Below, piece by piece: positions 6,523 through 8,242 of a stretch of 8,242 nucleotides of DNA; position 1 is the first letter of the stretch; each line of letters starts with the position of its first letter. Origin of the DNA: an uncultured Roseburia sp. (GTDB taxonomy: Bacteria > Bacillota > Clostridia > Lachnospirales > Lachnospiraceae); NCBI GenBank assembly GCA_934307185.1, contig CAKRCJ010000087.1, positions 1 through 8,242 of the forward strand, written 5' to 3'. The position numbers and the translations under genes were made by a program. The notes below the pieces were generated by a model. It made no database searches, had not been told where the DNA came from, and saw only the letters and a program-made list of their open reading frames with translations.

Positions 6523-6604
6523 GAAGAAGCATCTTCAAAATGAGGACGAAGGTATTATAGATGAAGAAACAGCATACCATATTGGTTTAACAACCAAAGA
6601 ATAA
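6521..6604 (+). pseudogene. Short coding-like remnant, no start found
   Basis: In frame 2, directly after the creatininase-like stop and shifted one base from it, the DNA reads as a protein-like tail ending EGIIDEETAYHIGLTTKE before TAA at 6602-6604. Codon use is like the neighbouring genes, with many GAN and purine-first codons. There is no start codon or ribosome binding site in this frame. It could be the last trace of a decayed or deleted gene, or chance. I do not recognise the family. Confidence 0.25.
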
Positions 6605-6685
6605 TATTCATAATGAACACTAGTTATAATACAAGAAATATAATATAAAATCAAATTATAACAATTATAAACCCCCGGAATAATC

Positions 6686-6714
6686 TTGACACCGAAAAAA
6701 GAAAGTATCATAAT
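6686..6714 (+). promoter_or_regulatory. Sigma-A promoter of ilvE
   Basis: -35 TTGACA (6686-6691, 6/6), a 17-bp spacer, and -10 CATAAT (6709-6714, 5/6). The transcript should start near 6721, leaving a leader of about 59 nt. This separates ilvE from the upstream transporter operon. The DNA before it (6605-6680) is very AT-rich, with a direct repeat AATTATAA at 6654-6661 and 6663-6670; it could act as an UP-like element. Confidence 0.85.
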
Positions 6715-6729
6715 GGTTTTCAGAATGAA

Positions 6730-6765
6730 TTTTCCAAAAGAAAAAGTACATTTTCCGTTGGAAAA
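6730..6765 (+). promoter_or_regulatory. Possible leader hairpins before the ilvE ribosome binding site
   Basis: Three short segments can pair in two exclusive ways: TTTTCCAA (6730-6737) with TTGGAAAA (6758-6765), 8 bp, or TTTTCC (6751-6756) with GGAAAA (6760-6765) over a 3-nt loop. The Shine-Dalgarno AAGGAGG (6766-6772) starts right after the shared arm. The pairs are AU-rich and may be weak; a regulatory role is speculative. Confidence 0.25.
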
Positions 6766-6779
6766 AAGGAGGATATATT

Positions 6780-7844
6780 ATGGATATCAGATTTGAAAAA
6801 AGAGAAGTATTAAAGGAAAAACCAGACCAGAAGCATCTTGGCTTCGGTAAATATATGACAGATTATATGTTTGTCATGGATTGGACAAAAGAAGATGGCT
6901 GGAAGGATGCAAGAATTGTTCCGGAAGGACCGATTACAATGGACCCTGCCTGTGTAACACTTCACTATGCACAGGAGACTTTCGAAGGAATGAAAGCATA
7001 TCGTACCGCAGAAGGAAAAATCCAGTTATTCCGTCCGGAAATGAATGCAAAGAGAATGATTAATTCCAATAAGAGACTTTGTATGCCGGAATTCCCGGTA
7101 GATATGTTTGTAGAGGCAGTAGAGGCTTTGGTAAAAGTAGAAGCTGACTGGGTTCCATCTGAACCGAATACCTCTTTATATATCAGACCATTTATGTTTG
7201 CAACAGAAGCAGCGCTTGGTGTACATATGGCAAGTGCTTATAAGTTTATGATTATCTGCTGCCCGGTAGGTGCATATTATGCAGCAGGATTAAATCCTGT
7301 TAAGATTTTAGTAGAGGATGAACTGGTACGTGCAGTAAAAGGTGGTACCGGATTTACAAAATGTGGTGGTAACTATGCAGGCTCTATCTTAGGACAGGTA
7401 AAAGCAGAAAAGCTTGGTTACGCACAGGTTCTCTGGTTAGACGGCGAGCATCGTAAATATGTAGAGGAAGTTGGTACAATGAACATCATGTTCAAAATTG
7501 CCGGTGAAATCTATACCGCTCCGATTGAAGGAACCGTTCTTCCGGGTGTTACAAGAGATTCCATGATCCATCTGTTAAGAGACTGGGGATACAAAGTAAA
7601 TGAGACAAGACTTTCTGTTGATGATTTAATGAAAGCCGGTCATGACGGTACACTGGAAGAGGTATTTGGTACCGGTACAGCAGCCGTTATCTCGCCGGTT
7701 GGTGAGCTTCGTTACAAAGACGATGTTGTTACCGTTAACGACTTTAAGATTGGTGAACTGACACAGAAATTATACGATACCTTAACCGGTATCCAGTGGG
7801 GCAGACTTCCGGATAAATACAACTGGACAGTTGAAGTAAAATAG
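6780..7844 (+). CDS. ilvE: Branched-chain amino acid aminotransferase
   Basis: A PLP-dependent fold-type IV aminotransferase that interconverts leucine, isoleucine and valine with their 2-keto acids using glutamate/2-oxoglutarate; the last step of branched-chain amino acid synthesis, in the cytoplasm. The 354-residue length fits the longer BCAT form. Signatures: YAQETFEGMKAYR (63-75), SLYIRPFMFATEAALGV (132-148), GGTGFTKCGGNYAGS (188-202) with K194 as the PLP Schiff-base lysine, VEEVGTMNIMF (228-238), and LPGVTRDS (254-261). The C-terminal GTGTAAVISPVGEL (297-310) is also diagnostic. Start: AAGGAGG (6766-6772) lies 7 nt before the ATG, and the N-terminus begins as expected for the family. It is transcribed alone from a strong promoter and ends at a clear terminator. 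Its leader is too short for a T-box. Confidence 0.97.
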   Translation: MDIRFEKREVLKEKPDQKHLGFGKYMTDYMFVMDWTKEDGWKDARIVPEGPITMDPACVTLHYAQETFEGMKAYRTAEGKIQLFRPEMNAKRMINSNKRLCMPEFPVDMFVEAVEALVKVEADWVPSEPNTSLYIRPFMFATEAALGVHMASAYKFMIICCPVGAYYAAGLNPVKILVEDELVRAVKGGTGFTKCGGNYAGSILGQVKAEKLGYAQVLWLDGEHRKYVEEVGTMNIMFKIAGEIYTAPIEGTVLPGVTRDSMIHLLRDWGYKVNETRLSVDDLMKAGHDGTLEEVFGTGTAAVISPVGELRYKDDVVTVNDFKIGELTQKLYDTLTGIQWGRLPDKYNWTVEVK

Positions 7845-7881
7845 ACCGGAAAGATTCACACAGAGAAGAAAATATTGAAAG

Positions 7882-7926
7882 AAAAGCAGCAATGTGAAGC
7901 GAAGACATTTCATATTGCTGCTTTTT
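7882..7926 (+). terminator. Intrinsic terminator of ilvE
   Basis: A stem pairs 7882-7899 with 7908-7925. It runs AAAAGCAGCAAT against ATTGCTGCTTTT, then continues with mostly paired bases including two G-U pairs, around an 8-nt loop (7900-7907). The descending arm ends in T5 (7922-7926). It lies 38 nt after the ilvE stop. Confidence 0.92.
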
Positions 7927-8005
7927 GTAATTTGCGGATAATTGTTTTATTTAGCATGATATTAAATGACTGGTACATCAGAAAAAAAGAAAGCATAGAA
8001 ACCAC

Positions 8006-8034
8006 TGGACATTTTTTTCATATAATAGTATAGT
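8006..8034 (+). promoter_or_regulatory. Probable promoter of the glmS leader
   Basis: -35 TGGACA (8006-8011, 5/6), a 17-bp spacer, and -10 TATAGT (8029-8034, 5/6). Transcription would start near 8041, about 95 nt before the ribozyme cleavage site. A perfect TATAAT at 8021-8026 lies in the spacer but has no -35 at the right distance. An extended -10-like TGCTATCCT (8088-8096) is a weaker alternative nearer the ribozyme. Confidence 0.65.
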
Positions 8035-8099
8035 AAGTACGTTATATCTGCACATTGATAATCGAATAATGTTTTTGTTTTTAAATATGCTATCCTGTC

Positions 8100-8113
8100 T
8101 GTAAACGATGGCA
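8100..8113 (+). promoter_or_regulatory. cre-like (CcpA) site in the glmS leader
   Basis: TGTAAACGATGGCA matches the catabolite-responsive consensus TGWAANCGNTNWCA at all but one position (G for W at 8111). It lies about 60 nt downstream of the predicted start, where bound CcpA would act as a roadblock. It is framed by TGTCTG (8096-8101) and CAGACA (8112-8117), so it could instead be the loop of a small RNA hairpin. Confidence 0.35.
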
Positions 8114-8133
8114 GACATTTGATTTTCTCTTCT

Positions 8134-8242
8134 AGCGCCATGTACCTGCGGGGACGAAAAATACGCAGGTTAACGAGGAAAAGGGTTATCGAAAATTCGG
8201 CGGACGCCCTTTCGTACCTCCCAGTGCGAGATATGCCGGCAA
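8134..8242 (+). ncRNA. glmS ribozyme: glmS ribozyme/riboswitch, 3' end outside window
   Basis: A self-cleaving RNA that uses glucosamine 6-phosphate as cofactor and lowers glmS expression when the sugar phosphate is abundant. Cleavage is expected between A8134 and G8135, before GCGCC. Helix P1 is ACCTGCG (8144-8150) paired with CGCAGGT (8164-8170). The conserved core follows: TTAACGAGGA (8170-8179; TTGACGAGGA in Bacillus), TTATCGAA (8186-8193), and TTCGGCGGACGCC (8196-8208). AAAGGG (8180-8185) pairs with CCCTTT (8207-8212), as GGAGG/CCTCC does in Bacillus subtilis. The start of the P3 region is present, but the window ends before P3 is complete and before P4. Glucosamine-fructose-6-phosphate aminotransferase (glmS) should start just downstream. 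Confidence 0.95.

Noticed and set aside
6654..6670. AATTATAA direct repeat as a CRISPR or mobile-element trace
   Set aside because: It is two copies of an 8-bp AT-rich word in AT-rich DNA, with no array, transposase or terminal repeats.
6715..6779. T-box or amino-acid riboswitch in front of ilvE
   Set aside because: The promoter leaves only about 59 nt of leader, too short for a T-box, and no specifier loop or T-box sequence is present.
8021..8026. TATAAT at 8021 as the glmS -10 element
   Set aside because: No -35-like hexamer lies 16-18 bp upstream; the nearby TGGACA pairs at exactly 17 bp with TATAGT at 8029.

Overview
The window looks like chromosomal DNA from a low-GC Gram-positive anaerobe of the class Clostridia, most likely a Lachnospiraceae-type gut bacterium. 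The grounds are AT-rich intergenic DNA, strong GGAGG-type ribosome binding sites, Firmicutes-style sigma-A promoters, intrinsic terminators, a secreted DUF4214/CAP-type protein and a glmS ribozyme leader. The genus cannot be fixed from this sequence alone.

Layout. (1) Positions 2-2539, plus strand: the C-terminal part of glycogen phosphorylase (glgP), followed after 6 nt by a secreted protein with four DUF4214-like modules and a weak CAP-like C-terminal domain. (2) Position 2546-2590: a perfect 20-bp stem that serves as terminator for both converging transcripts. (3) Positions 2587-4097, minus strand: a flavin-reductase/flavoredoxin-like protein downstream of an AraC-family regulator with an N-terminal cupin; the flavoprotein has its own promoter inside the end of araC. 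(4) Positions 4098-4297: a divergent control region with two TGCAA/TTGCA palindromes three helical turns apart. (5) Positions 4298-6522, plus strand: a GPH-family sugar:cation symporter and a divergent creatininase-family amidohydrolase, apparently one operon. (6) Positions 6523-6779: an AT-rich gap with a short coding-like remnant, a textbook sigma-A promoter and a possible leader hairpin. (7) Positions 6780-7926: branched-chain aminotransferase (ilvE) with its terminator. (8) Positions 7927-8242: a promoter, a cre-like site and the 5' two-thirds or so of a glmS ribozyme; the glmS gene itself should begin just beyond the window.

How it fits together. The flanking genes are housekeeping: glycogen breakdown, branched-chain amino acid metabolism and glucosamine-6-phosphate synthesis. 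The accessory part is the AraC / transporter / creatininase-like cassette, with the flavoprotein as a possible partner. It has the form of a small inducible uptake-and-hydrolysis system: the AraC protein would sense a small molecule, switch on the divergent operon, the symporter would import the compound and the amidohydrolase would act on it. The substrate cannot be read from the sequence. The enzyme's altered metal-site motif argues that it is not an ordinary creatininase, so this cassette is the best candidate for undescribed biology here.
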